Shown: positions 1-7,994 of the stretch, in pieces
Layout: each line of letters starts with the position of its first letter
Numbering within the stretch: position 1 is the first letter of the stretch
NCBI RefSeq assembly: GCF_945957355.1
Contig: NZ_CAMFKM010000008.1
Span: forward strand, 166,442 to 230,441
Direction of reading: 5' to 3'
DNA from: an uncultured Reyranella sp.
GTDB taxonomy: Bacteria > Pseudomonadota > Alphaproteobacteria > Reyranellales > Reyranellaceae
Length of the DNA stretch: 64,000 nt
Notes under the pieces: generated by a model
What the model was told of the DNA's origin: nothing
Database searches by the model: none
What the model saw: only the letters and a program-made list of their open reading frames with translations
Position numbers and translations under genes: made by a program

Positions 1-2065
1 GTCGCGGCCAGCCAAGAAGCGGCGCCCGTCGGAACGGTTCATCGCCGAGGCGTCGGCACTGAGCGACGGCGACCTCGTGGTCCATCGCGAGCATGGCGTC
101 GGGCGCTACGAGGGCCTGGTGACCCTCGAGATCCATCACGCGCGCCACGACTGCCTGCGCCTCACCTACGACGGCGGCGACAAGCTCTTCGTCCCGGTCG
201 AGAACATCGACGTGTTGAGCCGCTACGGAGCGGGCGAAGAGGGGGCCGTCCTCGACCGGCTGGGTGGCGTGGCCTGGCAGTCGCGCAAGGCGAAGCTCAA
301 GCAGCGAATCGCCGACATGGCCGACCGGCTGATCCAGATCGCGGCCGAGCGTGCAGTTCGCAAGGGCGAGACCATCAGCCCACCCGAAGGTCTCTACGAG
401 GAGTTCTGCGCGCGCTTCCCCTACGCCGAGACGGACGACCAGTTGCAGGCGATCTCCGACGTCATGGACGATCTGTCGTCCGGCAAGCCGATGGACCGGC
501 TGATTTGTGGCGATGTCGGCTTCGGCAAGACCGAGGTGGCGCTGCGCGCCGCTTTCGTCGCTGCCATGTCGGGCAAGCAGGTGGCGGTGATCGGTCCGAC
601 GACCTTGCTTGCCCGCCAGCATCACCGCACCTTCGTCGAGCGCTTCCACGGCATGCCGCTCAACATCGGCCGCCTGTCGCGCCTCGTGCCCCCCAAGGAG
701 GCCAAGGCCACCAAGGAGGGCCTGAAGGACGGCACCATCAACATCATCTGCGGCACGCATGCGCTGCTGGCCAAGGGCATCGAGTTCAAGGATCTCGGCC
801 TGCTGATCGTCGACGAGGAGCAGCATTTCGGGGTCGCCCATAAGGAGCGGCTGAAGGAGCTGCGCGCCGATGTCCATGTGCTGACGCTGACCGCGACGCC
901 GATCCCCCGCACCCTGCAGCTCGCCCTGACGGGCGTGCGTGACATGAGCCTGATCGCCACGCCGCCGGTCGATCGCCTGGCCGTGCGCACCTTCATTACG
1001 CCGTTCGACGGCGTCACCATCCGCGAGGCACTGCTGCGCGAACAGTTCCGCGGCGGGCAGACCTTCTATGTCTGCCCGAGGGTCGAGGACCTGGCGTCTG
1101 TCGCGGCAGAAATCCGCGAGCTGGTACCGGAGATCCGGCTCGGCATGGCGCACGGCAAGCTGTCGCCGACCACGATCGAGAACACGATGCAGGACTTTGT
1201 CGAGGGCAAGTTCGACGTGCTGCTGTCCACCAACATCGTGGAAAGCGGCCTCGACATCCGCAACGCCAACACGATGATCATCCATCGCGCCGACATGTTT
1301 GGCCTGGCGCAGCTCTACCAGCTGCGCGGCCGGGTCGGTCGCGGCAAGACTCGCGCCTATGCCTATCTAACGGTGCCGCCGGGCCGGGCGCTGAACGAGA
1401 CAGCGGCCAAGCGGCTCGAGGTCATGCAGACGCTCGACACGCTGGGCGCGGGTTTCCAGCTCGCGAGCCACGATCTCGACATCCGCGGCGCCGGCAATCT
1501 CCTGGGCGACGAGCAGTCGGGCCATATCCGCGAGGTCGGCATCGAACTCTACCAGCAGCTCCTGGAGGAGGCGGTCGCGGCCGCGCGCGGGCGCTCGCAG
1601 GAAGCTGAAAAGTCGGAATGGTCGCCGCAGATCAATCTCGGCATCCCGGTGCTGATCCCCGAGGAATACGTGCCCGATCTCTCGGTGCGCATGGGGCTCT
1701 ACCGGCGCCTGGGCGGCCTCACCAGCCAGACCGAGATCGATTCTTTCGCCGCCGAGCTGGTCGACCGGTTCGGCCGCATGCCGGCAGAGGCGGAGTTCCT
1801 GCTGAACACCGTGGCGCTCAAGCTGCTGTGCCGTGCCGCCCAGGTCGAGAAGATCGACGCCGGCGAGAAGGCCGTCGTTTTCAGCTTCCACGACAACAAG
1901 TTCGAGAAGCCCGAGCGCCTGATCGGCTGGATCCAGAAGAACGCGCCGCTGGTGAAGCTCAGGCCCGACCACCGCGTGATCGTGCAGAGGGTCTGGAAGG
2001 AAGAGCGGCAGCGGCTTTCGGGCGTGACGTCGATCGTTTCTTCTTTGGCGAAGCTCGCTGCTTAG
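1..2065 (+). CDS. mfd: Transcription-repair coupling factor Mfd, C-terminal part (5' end outside window)
   Basis: ATP-dependent DNA translocase that removes RNA polymerase stalled at lesions and recruits UvrA. The open frame runs from base 2 with no start, so the UvrB-like N-terminal half lies upstream. Visible in order: the CarD-like RNA-polymerase-interacting domain (VVHREHGVGRYEGL at the start), a helicase core with Walker A GDVGFGKT (near base 509), the DEEQ box (DEEQHFG), the TATPIPRTLQ motif and QLRGRVGRG motif VI, then the TRCF C-terminal domain. About 690 of the usual roughly 1150 residues are present. Its last 107 bp overlap the 3' end of the convergent TetR gene. Identification is very secure. 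Confidence 0.97.
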   Translation, partial: SRPAKKRRPSERFIAEASALSDGDLVVHREHGVGRYEGLVTLEIHHARHDCLRLTYDGGDKLFVPVENIDVLSRYGAGEEGAVLDRLGGVAWQSRKAKLKQRIADMADRLIQIAAERAVRKGETISPPEGLYEEFCARFPYAETDDQLQAISDVMDDLSSGKPMDRLICGDVGFGKTEVALRAAFVAAMSGKQVAVIGPTTLLARQHHRTFVERFHGMPLNIGRLSRLVPPKEAKATKEGLKDGTINIICGTHALLAKGIEFKDLGLLIVDEEQHFGVAHKERLKELRADVHVLTLTATPIPRTLQLALTGVRDMSLIATPPVDRLAVRTFITPFDGVTIREALLREQFRGGQTFYVCPRVEDLASVAAEIRELVPEIRLGMAHGKLSPTTIENTMQDFVEGKFDVLLSTNIVESGLDIRNANTMIIHRADMFGLAQLYQLRGRVGRGKTRAYAYLTVPPGRALNETAAKRLEVMQTLDTLGAGFQLASHDLDIRGAGNLLGDEQSGHIREVGIELYQQLLEEAVAAARGRSQEAEKSEWSPQINLGIPVLIPEEYVPDLSVRMGLYRRLGGLTSQTEIDSFAAELVDRFGRMPAEAEFLLNTVALKLLCRAAQVEKIDAGEKAVVFSFHDNKFEKPERLIGWIQKNAPLVKLRPDHRVIVQRVWKEERQRLSGVTSIVSSLAKLAA

Positions 2066-2618
2066 GCGTCTTCTTCGGCTTCATCAGCGCCTTGGAAGCG
2101 CGCCGGGCGCAGCGCAGCAGCCAGTCGCTGAGCCGTGTATCTCCCGACGCGCGGGCCAGCATGACGGCGCCGACCGTCAGGATCGCCACGGCGGTCGCGT
2201 CGGCATCCAGCGCGCGCTTCTTTCCGCGCGCCAGCTCGGCGATCACCCCGTGGAGCACATTGGCATAGGCCAGCCGCGCCGCCAGAGGCGACCGCGCCAC
2301 GTCGCCGGCGAGGGCGGCGAGGGTGCAACCCTGGGCGTTTGCTGCCAGCGCCTCGCGGTCGAGATACGCATCCAGCACAGGGCCGGGTCTCTCGGCTGCG
2401 CGCAGCCGGGGCATCAGCCCATGTCCCATGCGCACGATCTCGGCGAACAGGGCATCCTTCGAGGTGAAATGTGCATAGAAGGCGCCGCGGGTCAGGCCGG
2501 CCGCCAGCATGATGTCGTCGATATTGGTCCCGGCATGGCCGCGCAGCCGGAACAGCCGGGCGGCATGCTCGACGATCTCGGCCCGAATGGCTGCCTTTCG
2601 GGTGGCGCTGATAGACAT
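1959..2618 (-). CDS. TetR/AcrR family transcriptional regulator
   Basis: 219 aa repressor-type protein. Residues about 10-55 form the TetR helix-turn-helix (TNIDDIMLAAGLTRGAFYAHF), followed by a helical ligand-binding part. The last ~40 residues are rich in Lys, Arg, Pro and Ser and are encoded entirely within the antisense 3' end of mfd, so this tail looks like read-through created by loss of an earlier stop. No Shine-Dalgarno is visible before the ATG; the start lies inside a near-perfect palindrome that is probably its own operator, which suggests a leaderless or tightly autoregulated transcript. It lies downstream of the DsbA-like, MFS and SDR genes on the same strand and may control that MFS exporter. 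The ligand is unknown. Confidence 0.85.
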   Translation of the reverse strand: MSISATRKAAIRAEIVEHAARLFRLRGHAGTNIDDIMLAAGLTRGAFYAHFTSKDALFAEIVRMGHGLMPRLRAAERPGPVLDAYLDREALAANAQGCTLAALAGDVARSPLAARLAYANVLHGVIAELARGKKRALDADATAVAILTVGAVMLARASGDTRLSDWLLRCARRASKALMKPKKTPKQRASPKKKRSTSRPKAAAALPSRPSARSRGGRA

Positions 2619-2640
2619 GATATGTTGATCATCATATCAT
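2617..2640. promoter_or_regulatory. Palindromic operator overlapping the TetR start codon
   Basis: A 24-bp palindrome with outer arms ATGATAT/ATATCAT and centre TGATCA has a single mismatched pair between arms. It covers the ATG of the TetR gene and lies in an AT-rich patch within GC-rich DNA. Size and symmetry fit a TetR-family operator, so autorepression is inferred. Confidence 0.55.
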
Positions 2641-2676
2641 ATGGTAGTCGACATATAAATGGTCATGAGTTGGGGG

Positions 2677-2741
2677 CGCGCCACTCCAGTGGCGCGATCA
2701 AGGCGGCGCTCAAAGCGAAGACGCGCCACTGGAGTGACGCG
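2677..2741. repeat. Two related short hairpin repeats
   Basis: Two copies of one hairpin lie at 2677-2696 and 2722-2741: stem CGCGCCACT, a 2-nt centre (CC or GG), then AGTGGCGCG (perfect in copy 1, one mismatch in copy 2). They sit between the end of the DsbA-like gene and the TetR start. They may be REP-like elements or act as a transcription attenuator between these genes. Confidence 0.6.
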
Positions 2742-2752
2742 CTCCCGGCAGA

Positions 2753-3412
2753 TTAGACGGTAGACTGCGCGGCGCTCGTCGCGGCGTCGCGTTCGGCGAG
2801 GTTGAAGACCTCGACGAAGGCTGGCGGCGGCTGCGCGCCCGAGACGGCGTATTTGCGGTTCACGATGAAACAGGGCACGCCATTGATGCCGAGGCGGCGG
2901 GCGTAGACGTCGGAAGCGACGACCTCCTGGCGGCCTTCGTCACCCGCCAGGAATCGGCGGGCGGGATCTTCCTCGATGCCAGCACGGACGGCGACTTCGA
3001 CCAGCGTATCGACGTCGCCAATGTCCAGACCCTCCTCGAAATAGGCCTTGAACAGTTCGCCCACAACCTCGTCCTGACGCTCGCTCCGGGCGCTCCAGTG
3101 GACGAGCCGATGCGACAACACGGTGTTCGGCGTGCGCTTGATGCGCGAGAACTGGAAGTCGATCCCGGCCTCGCGGCCGCTCTCGGCAATCGCCTGGTAG
3201 ATCTGGCGCGGCCGGTCGCCGCCACCGAACTTAGCGCGGACATAGTCGTCACGCGTCATGCCCTCGGCCGGCATGTCGGGATTGAGCTGGAAGGGGCGCC
3301 AAGCGACCGCGACGTCGGTACGGCCGCTCTGCGCCAGCGCGCGCTCGAAGCGGCGCTTGCCGATATAGCACCAAGGGCAGATCGTATCGGAGACGATGTC
3401 GACGTAGATCAT
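2753..3412 (-). CDS. DsbA family oxidoreductase (FrnE / hydroxychromene-carboxylate isomerase type)
   Basis: 219 aa thioredoxin-fold protein with the active-site motif C12-P-W-C15 at the end of the first strand, an inserted helical domain, and the cis-proline loop GVPCF near residue 160. There is no signal peptide, so it is probably cytoplasmic, as is usual for FrnE-like proteins. These act as dithiol oxidoreductases or isomerases; a CxxC motif argues for redox rather than glutathione-dependent isomerase activity. Its ATG overlaps the stop of the upstream MFS gene by 4 bp (ATGA), so the two are translationally coupled. The substrate cannot be deduced. Confidence 0.88.
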   Translation of the reverse strand: MIYVDIVSDTICPWCYIGKRRFERALAQSGRTDVAVAWRPFQLNPDMPAEGMTRDDYVRAKFGGGDRPRQIYQAIAESGREAGIDFQFSRIKRTPNTVLSHRLVHWSARSERQDEVVGELFKAYFEEGLDIGDVDTLVEVAVRAGIEEDPARRFLAGDEGRQEVVASDVYARRLGINGVPCFIVNRKYAVSGAQPPPAFVEVFNLAERDAATSAAQSTV

Positions 3413-4569
3413 GGTCTGAGCTTATGCCTTTCCAGCCAGTGCAGGAAGAGGCCGGCCGCCGCCGAAACGGTCAGCGCCAGCGTCGTCAGCCAGGCGGCGC
3501 TGGGCCAGCCACCCCACGCCACCAGCGCGCCGGTAATCGGCGGCCCCAGCAGCCCGCCGATATTGGAGCCCTGCATCAGGAGCCCGGTCGAGGCGCCGGC
3601 CAACTCGCGGCGTGGCGCATGAATGGGAATGGCAGTGAACAAGGCGCCCGGCACGACGCCGATCACCGCCGAGTAGAGGCCGGCCAGCGCCAGCCTCAGG
3701 AGGTCCGGCACGCCGCTCACGAAGATGCCGGCGGCGCACAGGCTCATCGACAGAGTGGCGCCGACGATCACCGTGACCCGCGGCACGCGGCGGTGCAGCA
3801 GCCAGCCGGCCGTCAGATTGCCGGTGACGTTCAGGATGGCGACTGCGGCGGTCACGATCGCGGCCGTCGAGGTAGAGTAGCCCAGCCGTTCGATGAGCAA
3901 GGTCGGCAGGAAGCCGATGATGGCAAACCAGCAGCAGGCATAGGTGCCGAAGCAGAGCGCGATGGCCAGCGGGCCGCCGCTGGTGGCGACTTCCCGCATT
4001 TCGGCCAGTACAGGGCGACGGGCGACCGGCAAGGGGTCGAGTTCGTGTCGTGGAACGGCTCGCAGCAGCAGCGCGGCCGCCATCATCGCAGCCGCGCCGG
4101 CGGCGACCAGCCACACGGTACGCCACGACGTGCCGGGGAGAACGATCGCAGCGATCACCATCATGGTGCTCGAACCGGCTGGCATGTACGTGCTCCAGAC
4201 CGCCATGGCGAGGCGCTGGTCGGCGGGCCGCGTGAGGCGAAGCAACAAGGTCGGTACGGCGACGACGACGGTTATGAAGCCAAGCCCTTCGAAGATGCGG
4301 CCGACCAGCAGCGACTCGACGTTTGGGGCGAAGGCGCCGGCGCAGCTCGCCGCCCCGGCCAGCAGCGTGCCGAAGATCGCCAACCGCCGATGGCCGACGC
4401 GATCCGCGGTCAGCGCGATCGCCATTCCGCCCAGCGCCGTCATCAGGTTGATAACCGACAGCAGCCAGCCGGCCTGTTCGAGGGTGGCGCCGAGGTCCTC
4501 GCGGATCGAGGGCAGGGCCGGCGGAGCCTTGCCGACCTGGAAGGCCGCGACCATGCCGGCCGCGACCAA
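3409..4569 (-). CDS. Major facilitator superfamily transporter
   Basis: About 386 aa, with twelve predicted hydrophobic segments and the loop motif DRVGHRR between segments 2 and 3. It resembles drug- or cyanate-type MFS permeases (CynX/NimT-like arrangement, AFQVGKAPPALPSIREDLG at the first helix). The substrate is unknown. The start is uncertain: the frame stays open upstream into the SDR gene and only TTG or CTG codons precede the first helix; TTG at 4569 is used here. It lies 35 bp after the SDR and overlaps the DsbA-like gene by 4 bp, so the three genes probably form one transcript. Confidence 0.82.
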   Translation of the reverse strand: MVAAGMVAAFQVGKAPPALPSIREDLGATLEQAGWLLSVINLMTALGGMAIALTADRVGHRRLAIFGTLLAGAASCAGAFAPNVESLLVGRIFEGLGFITVVVAVPTLLLRLTRPADQRLAMAVWSTYMPAGSSTMMVIAAIVLPGTSWRTVWLVAAGAAAMMAAALLLRAVPRHELDPLPVARRPVLAEMREVATSGGPLAIALCFGTYACCWFAIIGFLPTLLIERLGYSTSTAAIVTAAVAILNVTGNLTAGWLLHRRVPRVTVIVGATLSMSLCAAGIFVSGVPDLLRLALAGLYSAVIGVVPGALFTAIPIHAPRRELAGASTGLLMQGSNIGGLLGPPITGALVAWGGWPSAAWLTTLALTVSAAAGLFLHWLERHKLRP

Positions 4570-4604
4570 CAGCCCGGCCAGCGGCCACGGCGTACGGGAA
4601 GGAG

Positions 4605-5366
4605 TCAGTACTGCACCCGAGCGGTGATGGCGCCGTCGACCACCATGTTGATGCCGGTGATGAACGAGGCCGGTGTGCCGGCGAGGAACACGACGGCGCT
4701 GGCCACTTCCTGCGGCGTGCCCATCCGGCCCATGGGGTTGCGCGCCAGCGAGCGCTTGTAGCGTTCGGTGCCAGCGTCGCGCTGACGACCCCAGGTGTTG
4801 CCGTCTTCGAGGATCGTGCCCGGCGAGACCATGTTGGCGCGGACGCCCTTGGGCGCCAGCTCGATCGCCATCGACTTGATCATTGGCACGAGCGCCGCCT
4901 TCACGGAGCGATAGGGCTGGGTCGGGCCGGCGACCTCGACCAGCGATGTGCTACCGATGATGGTGAGCGTGGCGCCCTGGCCGCGCACCTCGAGGTGCGG
5001 GCGCACGTTCAGCACGGCGTTGACCGTGGCGACGAGGTCGATCTCGATGGCCTTCCGCCAGCCCTCGACCGTGTTGTCGGTGCCGAGCGCACTGACATTG
5101 GCGACGAAATGGTCGATTCCACCGTCGGCCGCGAACCCGTCGATCCACGCCTTGAGCGCGCTGATGTCCGTGACGTCGAGCGCGGTGCCGATGGCGTGGC
5201 CCTGCCTGGAGCGCCATTCCGCCTCGCGCTCCTTCACCAGAGCCGCATCGCGGGCGCAGAAGGCCACGACTGCGCCTTCGGCCAGGAAGGTGTCGACGAT
5301 GGCGCGGCCGATGCTCTTGGTGCCGCCGGTCACCATCACGCGCTTGCCTTTGAGACCGAGGTCCAT
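4605..5366 (-). CDS. SDR family NAD(P)-dependent oxidoreductase
   Basis: 253 aa classical short-chain dehydrogenase. The Rossmann dinucleotide motif TGGTKSIG lies near residue 14, and the catalytic Tyr-x3-Lys is YRSVK. The usual NNAG element is replaced by ANVSA, which is tolerated in divergent members. The C-terminal FITGINMVVDGA signature is present. A good GGAGG Shine-Dalgarno precedes the ATG. It is first in an apparent operon with the MFS and DsbA-like genes and divergent from another SDR. The substrate is unknown; an alcohol or oxo-acyl compound exported or imported by the MFS is only a guess. Confidence 0.88.
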   Translation of the reverse strand: MDLGLKGKRVMVTGGTKSIGRAIVDTFLAEGAVVAFCARDAALVKEREAEWRSRQGHAIGTALDVTDISALKAWIDGFAADGGIDHFVANVSALGTDNTVEGWRKAIEIDLVATVNAVLNVRPHLEVRGQGATLTIIGSTSLVEVAGPTQPYRSVKAALVPMIKSMAIELAPKGVRANMVSPGTILEDGNTWGRQRDAGTERYKRSLARNPMGRMGTPQEVASAVVFLAGTPASFITGINMVVDGAITARVQY

Positions 5367-5416
5367 ACTGTTTCCTCCGAACGGGTCGCTCGCCTATAAG
5401 GCCGGCATGAAACAGT
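5367..5416. promoter_or_regulatory. Inverted repeat in the divergent SDR/SDR promoter region
   Basis: A perfect 8-bp inverted repeat, ACTGTTTC at 5367-5374 and GAAACAGT at 5409-5416, spans almost the whole 62-bp gap between the two divergent SDR genes. Each arm overlaps a ribosome-binding region. It could be a shared operator or a chance mirror of two leaders. Confidence 0.35.
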
Positions 5417-5428
5417 GGAGCATCCGCC

Positions 5429-6196
5429 ATGTCCAAGCGATTCGACCTTAGCGGCAAAGTGGCCCTGGTGACCGGTGCCTCGTCGGGTCTCGGCGTTCAC
5501 TTCGCTCGCACACTCGCGGAAGCGGGCGCTTCGGTTGCGATCGCGGCGCGACGTGCCGACCGGCTTGCCTCCCTGCAGACGGAACTGCAGCAGGCAGGTG
5601 CCAGGGCGGTGGCCGTCGATCTCGACGTGCAATCGGCGGAGTCGATCGCGGCGGCCTATGACAAGGTCGAGGCCGCGCTTGGCCCCCTGGACATCCTCGT
5701 CAACAACGCCGGCATCTCGATCGTGAAGCCGGCGCTCGACATGCCAGAGGCCGACTGGGATGCCGTCGTCGACACCAATCTGCGCGGCGCCTGGCTGATG
5801 ACGCAGACCGCCGGCAAGCGCTGGGTTTCGGCAAAGCGGCCGGGCTCAATCGTCAACATCGCTTCGATCCTGGGCCTGCGCACGATCGGTCAGGTGGCGC
5901 CCTACAATGCCTCGAAAGCGGGACTCATCCATCTCACGCGCGCGCTCGCCATGGAGTGGGCACGCCACCAGATCCGGGTCAACGCGATCTGCCCAGGCTA
6001 TATCGAGACCGAGATGAACAGCGATTTCTGGAAGACGCCCGGCGGCCAGCGCCTGATCGACCGCATCCCGCAGCGACGCATCGGCCAGCCCGAACATCTC
6101 GACGGCGCGCTGCTGCTGCTCGCGTCGGAAGCGGGCGCGTTCATGACGGGCAGCATCATCACCGTCGACGGCGGCCACACGGTGAATTCGCTTTAA
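5429..6196 (+). CDS. SDR family oxidoreductase (glucose/ribitol dehydrogenase type)
   Basis: 255 aa classical SDR. TGASSGLG cofactor motif at residues about 16-23, NNAG at about 91-94, catalytic Ser in NIASILG and Tyr-x3-Lys in YNASK, followed by the PGYIETEM loop and the C-terminal GSIITVDGGH signature. All catalytic residues are intact. It is divergent from a second SDR across a 62-bp gap and is followed by a bidirectional hairpin repeat. NAD(P)-dependent oxidation or reduction of a small alcohol or ketone is secure; the substrate is not. Confidence 0.92.
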   Translation: MSKRFDLSGKVALVTGASSGLGVHFARTLAEAGASVAIAARRADRLASLQTELQQAGARAVAVDLDVQSAESIAAAYDKVEAALGPLDILVNNAGISIVKPALDMPEADWDAVVDTNLRGAWLMTQTAGKRWVSAKRPGSIVNIASILGLRTIGQVAPYNASKAGLIHLTRALAMEWARHQIRVNAICPGYIETEMNSDFWKTPGGQRLIDRIPQRRIGQPEHLDGALLLLASEAGAFMTGSIITVDGGHTVNSL

Positions 6197-6201
6197 CGAT
6201 T

Positions 6202-6289
6202 TGTCGTCCTGAGCGAAGCGAAGGACCTGACGGGGCGACCGACGGACTCCCTGGCTGATGTGCGATCCTTCGCTTCACTCAGGATGACA
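6202..6289. repeat. BIME-like inverted repeat between convergent genes
   Basis: Two 26-bp arms (6202-6227 and 6264-6289) are inverted copies with three mismatches; the conserved core is CTGAG-GAAGCGAAGGA. The element fills the gap between the convergent SDR and PLP-enzyme genes and would form a long hairpin in either transcript, so it may serve as a bidirectional terminator. From memory, similar CTGAGCGAAGCGAAGGA repeats are common between genes in several high-GC bacterial lineages. Confidence 0.75.
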
Positions 6290-6296
6290 TAGATGC

Positions 6297-7436
6297 TCAC
6301 CACCCGTTGATGCGGTCGTAGACGTCGACGACCGACTTGCCGCCGTCGAGGTCGCTGTCGACGACGTAGTAGCGGTCATAGGCGGCGGCGGTGATGCAGG
6401 CGTGGTTGGGCAGGATGCGGACGCGTGCGCCGACGGGCAGGTTGCCGTAGGGCAACGGATCGTCAGCCGCGACGAAGCCGTGTTCCTGCGAGCATTCGAT
6501 CACGGCCATGCCGGAAGCGGGCGGATCGGCGATGGTGCCGTAGCCGACCTTGGGCTGGAATTCCTGGGCGCTGATATCCTTGGAGAGCGCCAGCGCGCCG
6601 GCATCGACCAGCAACTGGTTGCGATGGGGATAGTGGCCGATCACCGAGGCCAGCACCGACAGCGCGATGTCTCCTGCGCCGCAGGAGCCGATATATTCCT
6701 GGTCGAGATCGTTGAAGACATAGACGCCCGGCCGCATCTCGGTGATCCCCGTGAAGTCGCGCGAATGCATCGCCGTCGGCGTCGAGCCGCCCGAAACGAT
6801 GGGGCAGGGAATGCCGGCCGCCCGCAGCTTCTCGGCGGCGGTCACGATGGCGAGACGTTCCTGCTCGGCGACGGCCGCGATGCCGTCAGGCGTGCTCTGA
6901 TGATAGGAGTGGCCGGCATGGGTCATCACGCCGGCGAGATCGACGCCCGGCGCCTCGTGCAGGACGCGGGCGATGTCGAGCAGGCCGGGCAGGGCCGGAT
7001 AGGGAAGACCCGCACGCCCGCCGCCGCTGTCGATCTCGATAAATACCGAGAAGGTGTCGCCGTCCTTCGCCGCCGCCGCGAGGGCCCGGGCCACGGCGAG
7101 ATTGTCGGTGACGACGCGCAGACTGACGGCGCGCCGGCGCAGCTCCGTCACAGCGCCCAGTTTTGACGGTATGATACCGACCCCATACAAGATGTCCTTG
7201 AACCCGCCGTCAGCGAAATACCGGGCCTCCGCCAAGGTCGAGACAGTGATCCGCCCATCATGGCCCTCGACGGCCATGCGGCCGATCTCGACCGACTTCG
7301 CGGTCTTGAGGTGGGGGCGCAGCATGACACCCGCGTTACGCAGGCGCTCGCTCATGCGCTTGAGGTTGCGGCGCAGGATCGCCCGGTCGAGAATGAGGGC
7401 GGGCGTCGGCAGGTCGTCGATTGTCTGTGTAGCCAT
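6297..7436 (-). CDS. DSD1/D-threonine aldolase family PLP-dependent enzyme
   Basis: 379 aa fold-type III PLP enzyme with an alanine-racemase-like N-terminal barrel. LPTPALILD begins the barrel and the cofactor lysine is K44 in RPHLKTAKS. The C-terminal beta domain carries the metal-site signature PNHACIT near residue 345, as in D-serine dehydratase and D-threonine aldolase. The start is ATG at 7436, because the family begins with this DLPTPALILD stretch; the frame is open further upstream but that part matches nothing and overlaps the divergent CYTH gene. It probably cleaves or dehydrates a D-beta-hydroxy amino acid; the exact substrate is undetermined. Confidence 0.88.
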   Translation of the reverse strand: MATQTIDDLPTPALILDRAILRRNLKRMSERLRNAGVMLRPHLKTAKSVEIGRMAVEGHDGRITVSTLAEARYFADGGFKDILYGVGIIPSKLGAVTELRRRAVSLRVVTDNLAVARALAAAAKDGDTFSVFIEIDSGGGRAGLPYPALPGLLDIARVLHEAPGVDLAGVMTHAGHSYHQSTPDGIAAVAEQERLAIVTAAEKLRAAGIPCPIVSGGSTPTAMHSRDFTGITEMRPGVYVFNDLDQEYIGSCGAGDIALSVLASVIGHYPHRNQLLVDAGALALSKDISAQEFQPKVGYGTIADPPASGMAVIECSQEHGFVAADDPLPYGNLPVGARVRILPNHACITAAAYDRYYVVDSDLDGGKSVVDVYDRINGW

Positions 7437-7451
7437 AACGACGATTCTAGC

Positions 7452-7994
7452 ATGCCCATCGAGAACGAACGCAAATTTGTCCTGAACGAGGAAGCCAATA
7501 ACCTGGAGGAGGAAGTCTCCCGCAGGCCAGGCGTGGCCCGCCACCTGCTGCGCCAGGCCTATCTCGATGCACCAGGACTACGGATCCGCTCACTGGAAGG
7601 CCAGGGCGAGGTCACGCACGTCTTCACCTACAAGCGCACGGTCGACGGACAGGTCGTCGAGATCGAAACAGGTCTCAGCGCTGTCGACTTCGGGCGCCTG
7701 TGGACCCAGCGCAAGGAGACGCTGGTAAAAGTCCGCTACTCGTGGACCGACGGCCGGTATCACTGGGACGTCGACTTCTTCAAGCGCGACGACGGCTCGA
7801 CCTATTTCGCGATGGCCGAAGTCGAGATGCCGGAAGAGGAGACCGAGCCGCCGCCGCTGCCGGATTTCCTGGCGGCGCATCTCCTGCTGGTTGCGCCAGC
7901 GCTCGACCCGCGGTTCACCTCGAAGCGCATCGCCGATCAGGTGCATGCGACGAAGCTGCTCGCCGACATCCGGGCGAACGGCGGGATCGTCTAG
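7452..7994 (+). CDS. CYTH domain-containing protein
   Basis: 180 aa. The N-terminal ENERKF matches the ExExK signature of the CYTH (CyaB/thiamine triphosphatase) superfamily, and later charged strands (VFTYKRTVDG, VKVRYSW, WDVDFF, FAMAEVEM) supply the acidic and basic residues lining the tunnel that binds Mg2+ and triphosphates. Expected activity is tripolyphosphatase or nucleotide phosphohydrolase. The ATG at 7452 directly precedes ENERK, so the start is well supported. Its TAG stop shares the palindrome CTAG with the stop of the convergent ThDP enzyme. Divergent from the PLP enzyme gene with 15 bp between starts. Confidence 0.9.
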   Translation: MPIENERKFVLNEEANNLEEEVSRRPGVARHLLRQAYLDAPGLRIRSLEGQGEVTHVFTYKRTVDGQVVEIETGLSAVDFGRLWTQRKETLVKVRYSWTDGRYHWDVDFFKRDDGSTYFAMAEVEMPEEETEPPPLPDFLAAHLLLVAPALDPRFTSKRIADQVHATKLLADIRANGGIV

